5,860 nt of DNA from Actinomycetes bacterium (lineage in GTDB: Bacteria; Actinomycetota; Actinomycetes; Propionibacteriales; Nocardioidaceae). The position numbers were made by a program, and so were the translations under genes. The stretch spans positions 1 through 5,860 of the forward strand of contig JAEZKN010000178.1 in NCBI GenBank assembly GCA_023415395.1, read 5' to 3'. Shown here one piece after another: positions 1-5,825 of the stretch. Each line of letters begins with the position of its first letter. The stretch's first letter is position 1. The notes below the pieces were generated by a model. That model ran no database searches. It was not told where the DNA came from and saw nothing but the letters and a program-made list of their open reading frames with translations.

Positions 1-1
1 G

Positions 2-946
2 GCCGAGGTCGCCTCGGCGCGGGCCTGGGGGCGCGGCGAGGACGACGTGCGCCTGCTCGGTCGCGCCGAGGCCACCGCGATCCTCAACGGCACCCGCACG
101 ATCGGCGCCACCTACACCCCCGACTGCGCCGCCATCCACCCGGCGCGGCTGGTGCGCGGGCTCGCCGACGCGGTCGTGCGCCGGGGCGTCACGATCCACG
201 AGCGGACCCGGGTGCGGTCCGTCGTGCCCGGACGCGCGCACACCGACCACGGGGACGTCCGGGCCGAGGTGGTCGTCCGGGCGACCGAGGGCTACACCCC
301 GTCGCTGCGCGGCGAGGAGCGGACGGTCGTCCCGGTCTACTCGCTGGTCATCGCGACCGAGCCGCTGCCCGCGCAGACCTGGGCCGAGATCGGCCTGGCG
401 CGCCGGGAGACGTTCAGCGACCACCGCCACCTGATCGTCTACGGCCAGCGCACCGCCGACGACCGGCTGGTGTTCGGCGGCCGCGGCGCGCCGTACCACT
501 TCGGCTCGCGGACCAAGCCCGAGTTCGACCGCGACCAGCGGGTCTTCGCCCGGCTCTACACCACCCTCACCGACCTGTTCCCCGTGCTCGAGGGCACCCG
601 GGTCACCCACGCGTGGGGCGGCGCGCTCGGCATCCCCCGCGACTGGTGCGCCTCGGTCGGGCTCGACCGCGAGACCGGCCTGGCCTGGGCCGGGGGGTAC
701 GTCGGCGACGGGGTCGCCACGACCAACCTGGCCGGTCGCACGCTGCGTGACCTGGTGCTCGGCCGCGAGACCGACCTGACCGCGCTCCCCTGGGTCGGCC
801 ACCGGTCACGGCCCTGGGAGCCCGAGCCGTGGCGCTGGCTCGGCATCAACACCGGCCTGCGCGCGATGACGCTCGCCGACGCCGAGGAGACTCTTACGCG
901 ACTGCCGAGCGTGGTCGCCAGGGCGGTCAGCCCGCTGCTCGGCTAG
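2..946 (+). CDS. FAD-dependent oxidoreductase (DAO family), C-terminal part; 5' end outside window
   Basis: The frame is open from base 2 with no stop, so the gene begins upstream; 314 codons are visible before TAG at 944-946. The GTG at 47 is internal: the residues before it (AEVASARAWGRGEDDV) read as normal coding sequence and no ribosome binding site precedes it. The visible part resembles the substrate-binding and C-terminal FAD-binding portions of DAO-fold flavoenzymes such as glycine, D-amino-acid and gamma-glutamylputrescine oxidases. It has an RLVRGLADAVVRRGV helix followed by a strand around VVVRATEGYTPSL, as in the adenine-side loop of this fold. Near the C-terminus GGYVGDGVATTNLAGRTL matches the terminal GxxGxG-like segment that closes over the flavin. 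The N-terminal dinucleotide-binding GxGxxG is not in the window. The substrate is unknown; an amine or amino acid is likely for the family. The protein looks cytoplasmic in what is visible. It converges on the M1 peptidase gene with a shared CTAG. Confidence 0.85.
   Translation, partial: AEVASARAWGRGEDDVRLLGRAEATAILNGTRTIGATYTPDCAAIHPARLVRGLADAVVRRGVTIHERTRVRSVVPGRAHTDHGDVRAEVVVRATEGYTPSLRGEERTVVPVYSLVIATEPLPAQTWAEIGLARRETFSDHRHLIVYGQRTADDRLVFGGRGAPYHFGSRTKPEFDRDQRVFARLYTTLTDLFPVLEGTRVTHAWGGALGIPRDWCASVGLDRETGLAWAGGYVGDGVATTNLAGRTLRDLVLGRETDLTALPWVGHRSRPWEPEPWRWLGINTGLRAMTLADAEETLTRLPSVVARAVSPLLG
943..946. other. Interlocked convergent stop codons (CTAG)
   Basis: The tetranucleotide CTAG holds both stops: TAG at 944-946 ends the plus-strand oxidoreductase and TAG read from 945 to 943 ends the minus-strand peptidase. 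The genes overlap tail to tail with no intergenic space, so any terminator must lie inside the opposing coding region. I saw no obvious hairpin followed by a T-run around the junction. Confidence 0.95.
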
Positions 947-2370
947 AAGCCGTTGGCCGCGGTGCGCGCCGGCTTGGCCGGCGTGTGCAGCCAGGCGTCG
1001 AAGAACGCGTCGAGGTCGCGGCCGGTGACCTCCTCGGCGAGCGACTCGAACTGCGCCGTGCTGCCGGTGGTGCCGGCCCGGTCCTGCACCCACCGGCGCA
1101 GCAGCGCGAAGAAGACCTCGTCGTCGTCGACCACGTTGCGCAGCGCCTGGAGCGTCATCGCGCCGCGGTCGTAGACGAACGGGGCGAAGATGTCGCTGAC
1201 GCAGTCGTCGAGGTCGGCGCACGGGTCCGCCACCTCGTGCTTCCAGAAGTCGCCGGTGTGGGCGTCGTAGGTGTTGCGGAGCCAGGTGTCGGCGTCCACG
1301 CCGTGCTCGACCTCGTTGTAGTAGACCTCGAAGAAGGTCGCCGGCCCCTCGTTGATCCAGATGTCCTTCCAGCTCTCGACGGCGACGTGGTCGCCGAACC
1401 ACTGGTGTGCGAGCTCGTGCACGACGGTCTGCACCGCGCGGAGGCCCTCCCCCATGAAGGGGTACGTCGGCCGCGTCTGGTTCTCCAGGGCGAAGCCCAC
1501 CGGGAGGCTGGTGGTGAGGCCGCCGGTGGTCGAGAACGGGTAGTCGCCGAGCAGGGTCTCGAGCCACGACAGCAGGTCCGGCGTGCGCTTCATCAGGCGC
1601 ATGGCGGCGGCCTGCTGGTCCGCGCCGAGCTGCTTCGAGACCGCGGCCACCCACGGCACGCCGCCACCGCCGCGGCCCTGCGCGACCGTGAAGTCGCCCG
1701 CGGCGAAGAACGCGAGGTAGGGGACCATCGGCTCGCGCGGACGCCAGGTGGTCGTGGCGAGACCGCCGTCCACCGTGCGCCCGACCTGCTCGCCGTTGGC
1801 CACGACGACCTTGTCCTTGGGCACCGTGATGCTGATCGAGATGCGTGCCCGGTCGCGCGGGTGGTCGTTGGACGGGAACCACCACGGGGCCATGTGCGGC
1901 TGGTTCATCGCGACGACCTCGCGCCGGTCGGACAGCCAGTTCTGCTCGCCCGCGTAGGCGTAGCGACCGGGCTTGCCGGCGTACCGGACCACGAGCTCGA
2001 GGCGCTCGCCCGCGGCGACCCGCCGGTGGATCGACAGCTCGTGGAAGCGGCGCTGGTCGTAGCGCACGTCCTTGCCCCCGACCTTCACCGAGGTCACGGG
2101 GAGCAGGAAGTCGAGGTTGAAGCCCGAGAGCCGCTCCGTGGCCTCCAGCGTGACGCGGGTCCAGCCCGAGAGCCTGGCCCGGGCGAAGGAGTAGCGGTTG
2201 TGGACGTCGTAGCGCAGCACGTCGATGCCGCCGTTGCCGTCCAGGGGGAAGTACGCGTCGCCGATCCCGGCCGCGCCGTGGTCGGGCGCCTGCGCGGCCA
2301 CCGGGGCCGCGACCGGGCCGGCGGCCACGCCGAGGACGACGGCCAGGGCGAGAGCAGTGCGGCGGATCAC
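943..2370 (-). CDS. Exported short M1-family zinc aminopeptidase
   Basis: This 475-residue protein carries the M1 (gluzincin) signature. HELAH at residues 318-322 supplies two zinc histidines and the catalytic Glu319. Glu341 in NEGPATFFE is the third zinc ligand, at the expected 18-residue spacing. FALEN at 293-297 stands at the GAMEN exopeptidase motif position, with Phe replacing the first Gly. Tyr400 in VYDRGAM fits the transition-state tyrosine. Residues 1-28 form a Sec-type signal peptide: RR, a hydrophobic stretch (ALALAVVLGVAA) and a likely cleavage after AQA at 26-28. The enzyme should therefore act outside the membrane, trimming N-terminal residues from peptides. At 475 residues it has the N-terminal beta-saddle and the catalytic domain but lacks the C-terminal HEAT-like domain of ~850-residue PepN enzymes; short forms of this kind are common in actinobacteria. 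The start is GTG at 2370. No ribosome binding site precedes it, and a TANNNT box ends 7 nt upstream, suggesting a leaderless mRNA. The nearby ATG at 2378 is out of frame and hits a stop after three codons. Confidence 0.93.
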   Translation of the reverse strand: MIRRTALALAVVLGVAAGPVAAPVAAQAPDHGAAGIGDAYFPLDGNGGIDVLRYDVHNRYSFARARLSGWTRVTLEATERLSGFNLDFLLPVTSVKVGGKDVRYDQRRFHELSIHRRVAAGERLELVVRYAGKPGRYAYAGEQNWLSDRREVVAMNQPHMAPWWFPSNDHPRDRARISISITVPKDKVVVANGEQVGRTVDGGLATTTWRPREPMVPYLAFFAAGDFTVAQGRGGGGVPWVAAVSKQLGADQQAAAMRLMKRTPDLLSWLETLLGDYPFSTTGGLTTSLPVGFALENQTRPTYPFMGEGLRAVQTVVHELAHQWFGDHVAVESWKDIWINEGPATFFEVYYNEVEHGVDADTWLRNTYDAHTGDFWKHEVADPCADLDDCVSDIFAPFVYDRGAMTLQALRNVVDDDEVFFALLRRWVQDRAGTTGSTAQFESLAEEVTGRDLDAFFDAWLHTPAKPARTAANGF

Positions 2371-2376
2371 GTGCGC

Positions 2377-2382
2377 ATGCTA
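2377..2382 (-). promoter_or_regulatory. Candidate -10 box (TAGCAT) for leaderless transcription of the M1 peptidase gene
   Basis: On the minus strand TAGCAT (2382 to 2377) matches the actinobacterial TANNNT -10 pattern. Its last base falls exactly at -7 if the G of the GTG start at 2370 is +1, which is the typical geometry of leaderless genes. No Shine-Dalgarno is present between the box and the start. A TTGACT (2399 to 2394) lies too close (11 nt) to serve as a standard -35. Inference from sequence only. Confidence 0.5.
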
Positions 2383-2386
2383 TAAC
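2378..2386 (+). promoter_or_regulatory. Candidate extended -10 promoter (TGCTATAAC) for the MBL-rhodanese gene
   Basis: TGCTATAAC has the TGn extension followed by TATAAC, close to the TATAAT consensus. It sits in the only AT-rich stretch of the area, so it stands out against a GC-rich background. Transcription would start near A2393, giving a leader of about 30 nt with the ribosome binding site. No -35 is recognisable at 17 nt upstream, which lies inside the divergent gene; extended -10 promoters often do without one. The box overlaps the minus-strand TAGCAT back to back. Confidence 0.45.
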
Positions 2387-2392
2387 TCTACT

Positions 2393-2406
2393 AAGTCAAT
2401 CGACTT
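2393..2406. promoter_or_regulatory. 14-bp inverted repeat, candidate operator (AAGTC-AATC-GACTT)
   Basis: Two perfect 5-bp arms (AAGTC at 2393-2397 and GACTT at 2402-2406) flank a 4-bp centre. The site lies at about +1 to +14 of the predicted plus-strand transcript and about -23 to -36 of the predicted leaderless minus-strand transcript, where a bound dimeric regulator could affect both. Persulfide dioxygenase genes elsewhere are often controlled by sulfide or persulfide sensors of the ArsR (BigR/SqrR) or CsoR (CstR) families. No regulator gene is in the window and I do not recognise the site as a known consensus. Confidence 0.4.
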
Positions 2407-2412
2407 TGAATC

Positions 2413-2417
2413 AGGAG
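2413..2417 (+). promoter_or_regulatory. Ribosome binding site AGGAG of the MBL-rhodanese gene
   Basis: AGGAG lies 5 nt before the ATG at 2423 and decides the start. The frame stays open upstream to 2225, but that part lies antisense in the peptidase gene and reads as low-complexity Ala/Arg/Thr sequence. Confidence 0.85.
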
Positions 2418-2422
2418 CGCAC

Positions 2423-3781
2423 ATGCAGGTCGTCACGCTGGACGTCCCCTCCCTGGGGAACCGGACCCACCTGGTGCACGACGGGACCCGCGCGCTCGTC
2501 GTCGACCCGCCGCGTGACCTGGGCCCGATCGAGTCCGCGGCCGAGGCGGAGGGTGTCGAGATCGCCGCGGTGGCCGACACCCACCTCCACAACGACTTCG
2601 TGTCCGGTGCGCTCGGCCTGGCCCGGCGCCACGGCGCGGACTACCTGCTCGCGGCCGACGAGGCCGTGGAGTTCGAGCGCGTCGGCGTCCGCGACGGCGA
2701 CGTGGTGCCGGTCGGCCGGATGAACGTGACCGTGCTGGCGACGCCGGGCCACACCCGGCACCACCAGTCGTTCCTCGTGCGTGACCACGATCGGGTCGAC
2801 CAGCCCGCGGCGGTCTTCAGCGGCGGCAGCCTGCTGCACGGCGCGGTGGGCCGCACCGACCTCTCCGGCGTGGCCCTCACCTACGAGCTCGCGCGCCAGC
2901 AGTGGTCGAGCGCTCGCCTGCTCGGCGCCCTGGACCCGGGCACGACGCTGCACCCCACCCACGGCTTCGGCAGCTTCTGCGCGGGCAGCACACCGGCGAC
3001 CGAGGCGGGCGAGGTGACGATCGGCAGCCAGCTCCGCTCGAACCCCGCGCTCACGAGCGACCGCGAGGCGTTCGTCGCCGAGCTGGTCGCCGGCTACGGC
3101 CCGGTCCCCGCCTACTACGGACAGATGGCGCCGCTCAACCGGTCCGGTGCCGGTCGCGCGCTCCCCCGGCCGCCGCGGCCGGTGACCGCCGAGCAGGTCA
3201 CCGACGCCGTGCTCGCCGGCGTCTGGGTCGTCGACCTGCGCTCGCGCGGGGCGTACGCCGACGCGCACCTGCCCGGGACGGTCAGCATCGAGTACGGCCA
3301 GCAGTTCGCGACGTATGTCGGCTGGCTGGTGCCGTGGGACGACGACCTCGTGCTGCTCTGCGACGACCCCGGCGACCTCGCTCCGGCGCTCAACGACCTG
3401 GCGGCGATCGGCATCGACGGTCCCGACACCCACGTCCTCGCGCCCGACGCGCACCTGCCGGCGACCTACCGCCGCGCGACGTGGGAGGAGTACCTCGACG
3501 CGGCCGGGCCGAAGGTCGTCGTGGACGTGCGCCAGCGCGACGAGCACGAGGCCGGGCACCTGCCGGGCGCGGTGCACCTGCCGGTGCAGGACGTCGAGCT
3601 CCGCGCCCACGAGCTGCCCGCCGGCGAGCTGTGGGTGCACTGCCGCTCTGGCTACCGGGCCGGCATCGCGGCGAGCCTCCTGCAGCGGCTGGGCCGCAGC
3701 GTCGTCCACCTCGACGACGCCTGGGACCGGGTCGCCGAGCTGGCGATCCCCACGACGACGACGGGAGGTGCCGCTGCCTGA
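2423..3781 (+). CDS. MBL-fold persulfide dioxygenase-like protein with two rhodanese domains
   Basis: The protein has 452 residues and no signal peptide, so it is cytoplasmic. Residues 1 to about 240 form a metallo-beta-lactamase domain of the ETHE1/Blh/CstB type: THLHND at 53-58, TPGHT at 107-111, FSGGSLLHGAVGRTDL at 132-147 and HPTHGFG at 177-183. Residues about 254-350 form a first rhodanese domain that looks inactive: Cys313 is present, but the loop reads LCDDPGDL instead of CxxGxR. Residues about 352-440 form a second rhodanese domain with the canonical active loop CRSGYR, Cys407. Family members oxidise low-molecular-weight persulfides to sulfite and thiol with O2, and the rhodanese part moves sulfane sulfur to or from thiosulfate; in an actinobacterium the thiol could be mycothiol (inference). 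Two residues are odd: Phe59 replaces the last His of HxHxDH, which fits a mononuclear iron site, and Gly135 occupies the place of the ETHE1 ligand Asp154. The gene is divergent from the peptidase and 88 bp upstream of the SBP56-like gene. Confidence 0.88.
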   Translation: MQVVTLDVPSLGNRTHLVHDGTRALVVDPPRDLGPIESAAEAEGVEIAAVADTHLHNDFVSGALGLARRHGADYLLAADEAVEFERVGVRDGDVVPVGRMNVTVLATPGHTRHHQSFLVRDHDRVDQPAAVFSGGSLLHGAVGRTDLSGVALTYELARQQWSSARLLGALDPGTTLHPTHGFGSFCAGSTPATEAGEVTIGSQLRSNPALTSDREAFVAELVAGYGPVPAYYGQMAPLNRSGAGRALPRPPRPVTAEQVTDAVLAGVWVVDLRSRGAYADAHLPGTVSIEYGQQFATYVGWLVPWDDDLVLLCDDPGDLAPALNDLAAIGIDGPDTHVLAPDAHLPATYRRATWEEYLDAAGPKVVVDVRQRDEHEAGHLPGAVHLPVQDVELRAHELPAGELWVHCRSGYRAGIAASLLQRLGRSVVHLDDAWDRVAELAIPTTTTGGAAA

Positions 3782-3869
3782 CCCGACCTCTGTCAGCTCC
3801 CTCGCGCACAACAGAACACAGGCAACTCACCCAAGGGCACATGGGGCCCCTTTCTCGGAGGAAAGCACC
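3782..3869 (+). other. 88-bp intergenic spacer between the MBL-rhodanese and SBP56-like genes
   Basis: The spacer contains an A/C-rich patch (about 3806-3830) and a weak inverted repeat, AAGGG at 3833-3837 with CCCTT at 3848-3852, whose loop includes part of the 8-bp palindrome GGGGCCCC (3843-3850). There is no T-run to make it a terminator and no convincing TANNNT box, so read-through from the upstream gene into the next is plausible. The hairpin lies just upstream of the ribosome binding site and could influence translation, but it is short. Confidence 0.4.
3857..3861 (+). promoter_or_regulatory. Strong ribosome binding site GGAGG fixing a TTG start
   Basis: GGAGG followed by AAAGCACC places the TTG at 3870 after 8 nt. 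No in-frame ATG or GTG nearby would give a sensible N-terminus, whereas the TTG yields a protein beginning with a clean signal peptide. An ATG at 3841 is in another frame. Confidence 0.85.
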
Positions 3870-5825
3870 TTGGACAAGAAGCGCATCTTCAGCCTGCTCG
3901 CGGCCGGCGCACTGGTCGTCGGCCTGGGCGCGGCACCTGCCGCGTCCGCCTCTGCACCGGACGAGGACGACGTCGGCCAACCCGTCGACATCACCAGCTC
4001 CGCGATCGCCGCCCTCAACGCGATCATCCAGGGCGTCTTCAACAGCGGCGTGGTCAACGAGATCACGAACAAGGTGCTCGGGGGCGACGGTGAGACCTAC
4101 TGGCTCACCAACAACCTCCGCACGGACCTCGTCCCCACCACCGTCCTGCAGAGCCTCGGCCTCGGCGACGTCGTCGCCGGTCTGCCGCTGCTCAGCGGCG
4201 GCGACAGCGGCGGCACGGCCCCCGACGACGGGCTGCGCCGCGAGTACCTCGTGGTCTGGGCGGGCGACAACAACGTGCTCGACCGCAGCGGCAAGCAGCT
4301 CACGAGCCTGCCGGACGTGATCACCCCCGACCTGCTGGGCAAGGGCGACCTGATCGGTCCGGACTTCTTCGCGGTCGTCGACGTCACCAAGGGCTCGGAC
4401 ACCTACGGCGAGGTCGTCAACACCGCGACCGTCGGCCCGCTGGTCGAGAACGAGCCGCACCACATGCAGTACATCTGGCACAAGGGCAACAACATCTTCG
4501 CCGGCGGCCTCTTCACCGACGTCACCTACGTCATCGACACCAGCAAGCTGCCGGCGCTGTCGCTCAAGCACGTCAACCTGCCGACGGACACGCTCTGCGG
4601 CTCGGTGCCCGACGCCTACTGGGTCACCGAGGACGGCGGGGCGTTCGGCACCTACATGGGCGGCCCCGACGTCCCGGGTCCGTGCACCTACTCCGACGGC
4701 ACGACGCGCATCGGCAACGGCTTCGCCGGCTCCCCCGGCGAGCTGGTCCGGCTCGACGAGGACGGCAAGACCGTCTACGAGGCGCCGGCGACCCCGGAGA
4801 CCGCGGAGAACGAGCAGCGGTGCGACAACATCCCGCAGCTCGCCGCGGCCACCTGCGCCAACCCGCACGGCATCCAGGCCCGCGAGGACCTCGACGTGCT
4901 GGTGACCAGCGACTACAACGAGCCGCGCAACATCATCCTCAACCCGGTGCAGGCGCCGTCGTCCTACCTGCGCCGGCCGACCGTGCGGACGTGGGACATC
5001 TCGAACCTCGACGAGCCGAGGCTGAAGGCGGTGTCGTTCCTCCCCGACGGCCCGCGGGTGGGCAAGGTGGCCCACCACGAGGAGCCGCGCGCGGCGATGG
5101 AGACCACGGTCACCAACCTGCCCGAGCACAAGGGCGCGTTCGCCAGCACCATGCAGGGCGGGGCGATCTACTACGCCCCGGACATCACCGCCGACGAGCC
5201 GCGGTGGCGCCAGGTCTTCGACCTGACCACGGCCAACAAGCAGGCCGACCCCGAGCGCGACCCGTACGGCGGCGGCAGCAACGGCGCCTGGATCCAGACC
5301 AGCCTGGACGACAAGTACCTCTACCACGCGGTCGCGGGTCGCCAGGCCAGCGGCAGCGACGAGGGCACGCCGTCCTACATCCTCAAGCTGGACATCCAGG
5401 ACCTGCTCGCCTCCGGCACGGACGTCTCCTGCCAGATCGACACCATCGAGGAGACGGTCAACGGCGGCGAGGAGAGCGACTGCCCGGCGATCGTGGACAT
5501 CCTGCCCGCCCCCGGTGGCCCGCACTGGGGCACGCTGGACAACCTCGAGCTCGGCGAGGACGGGTACTACCGCGAGACGTCGGACGTCCGGCGGATCGCC
5601 TACGCGAACTACTTCGTGGCCCGCACCGGTCTCAACGGCGACCACCGGGTCTGCCTCGTCGACGTGGAGGACGACCAGACCCTCTCGCTGGACGAGGAGT
5701 TCGTCGACGAGACGAGCGGTGAGTCCTGCATCGACTTCGACCGCGACTCCTGGCCGCACGGCGACTGGGGTCCGGCGAAGCCGCACTCGATGCTCTTCGT
5801 GACCGCGGACGAGGACATCAAGTGA
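3870..5825 (+). CDS. Secreted SBP56/methanethiol oxidase-like beta-propeller protein
   Basis: From the TTG start the protein has 651 residues. It opens with a Sec signal peptide: DKKR, a hydrophobic core (IFSLLAAGALVVGLG) and an A/S-rich cleavage region ending near Ala27-Ala29. Residues 30 to about 120 are an unrecognised region. From about 125 the pattern recalls selenium-binding protein 56: a strand then DFFAVVDVTKGSDTYGEVV, EPHHM at 195-199 (compare ELHHSGW), FTDVTYVIDTSKLP, CANPHGI at 329-335 before a VLVTSDY strand (compare YQPRHNVMIST), VRTWDISN, and GGPHWGTLD at 549-557 (compare GGPQ). The C-terminus has PHGDWGPAKPH at 629-639. SBP56 proteins are copper-dependent methanethiol oxidases in Hyphomicrobium and human SELENBP1, turning CH3SH and O2 into formaldehyde, H2S and H2O2. 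Eight cysteines (243, 272, 318, 329, 521, 538, 595, 620) fall in four close pairs, as expected for disulfides in an exported protein. It is about 200 residues longer than typical SBP56. Enzyme activity is inferred; a different propeller function remains possible. Confidence 0.6.
   Translation: MDKKRIFSLLAAGALVVGLGAAPAASASAPDEDDVGQPVDITSSAIAALNAIIQGVFNSGVVNEITNKVLGGDGETYWLTNNLRTDLVPTTVLQSLGLGDVVAGLPLLSGGDSGGTAPDDGLRREYLVVWAGDNNVLDRSGKQLTSLPDVITPDLLGKGDLIGPDFFAVVDVTKGSDTYGEVVNTATVGPLVENEPHHMQYIWHKGNNIFAGGLFTDVTYVIDTSKLPALSLKHVNLPTDTLCGSVPDAYWVTEDGGAFGTYMGGPDVPGPCTYSDGTTRIGNGFAGSPGELVRLDEDGKTVYEAPATPETAENEQRCDNIPQLAAATCANPHGIQAREDLDVLVTSDYNEPRNIILNPVQAPSSYLRRPTVRTWDISNLDEPRLKAVSFLPDGPRVGKVAHHEEPRAAMETTVTNLPEHKGAFASTMQGGAIYYAPDITADEPRWRQVFDLTTANKQADPERDPYGGGSNGAWIQTSLDDKYLYHAVAGRQASGSDEGTPSYILKLDIQDLLASGTDVSCQIDTIEETVNGGEESDCPAIVDILPAPGGPHWGTLDNLELGEDGYYRETSDVRRIAYANYFVARTGLNGDHRVCLVDVEDDQTLSLDEEFVDETSGESCIDFDRDSWPHGDWGPAKPHSMLFVTADEDIK
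5811..5815 (+). promoter_or_regulatory. Ribosome binding site GAGGA for the next gene, inside the SBP56-like coding end
   Basis: GAGGA lies 6 nt before the GTG at 5822 and within the last codons of the preceding gene, a usual arrangement for translational coupling. It supports choosing the GTG over the later ATG at 5838, which has no comparable site upstream. Confidence 0.45.

Noticed and set aside
47..49. GTG at 47 as the real start of the FAD oxidoreductase
   Set aside because: The frame is open to the left edge with coding-like residues, and a DAO-fold enzyme needs an N-terminal GxGxxG nucleotide-binding segment not present after 47.
2376..2378. Minus-strand ATG at 2378 as the peptidase start
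   Set aside because: It is out of frame with the peptidase and reaches TGA after three codons.
829..2385. Plus-strand 518-codon open frame antisense to the M1 peptidase
   Set aside because: It is a shadow frame of high-GC coding sequence. The product is Arg/Ala/Val/Glu-rich low complexity with no domain, while the opposite strand has an intact HELAH...E metallopeptidase.
2225..2422. Upstream extension of the MBL-rhodanese frame to an ATG at 2225
   Set aside because: The added residues are low complexity and lie antisense in the peptidase gene. AGGAG at 2413-2417 fixes the start at 2423.
2411..3811. Minus-strand 466-codon open frame antisense to the MBL-rhodanese gene
   Set aside because: Shadow frame with Arg/Val-rich composition; the plus strand carries the clear MBL and rhodanese motifs and a ribosome binding site.
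3833..3853. Hairpin AAGGG...CCCTT as a rho-independent terminator between the MBL-rhodanese and SBP56-like genes
   Set aside because: The stem is only 5 bp with a 10-nt loop and is followed by TCTCGGAGG rather than a T-run.
3390..5786. Minus-strand 798-codon open frame spanning the MBL-rhodanese and SBP56-like genes
   Set aside because: Its translation is Val/Arg/Asp/Gly-rich and motif-free. It runs antisense through two well-supported genes and their spacer, typical of GC3-driven spurious frames.
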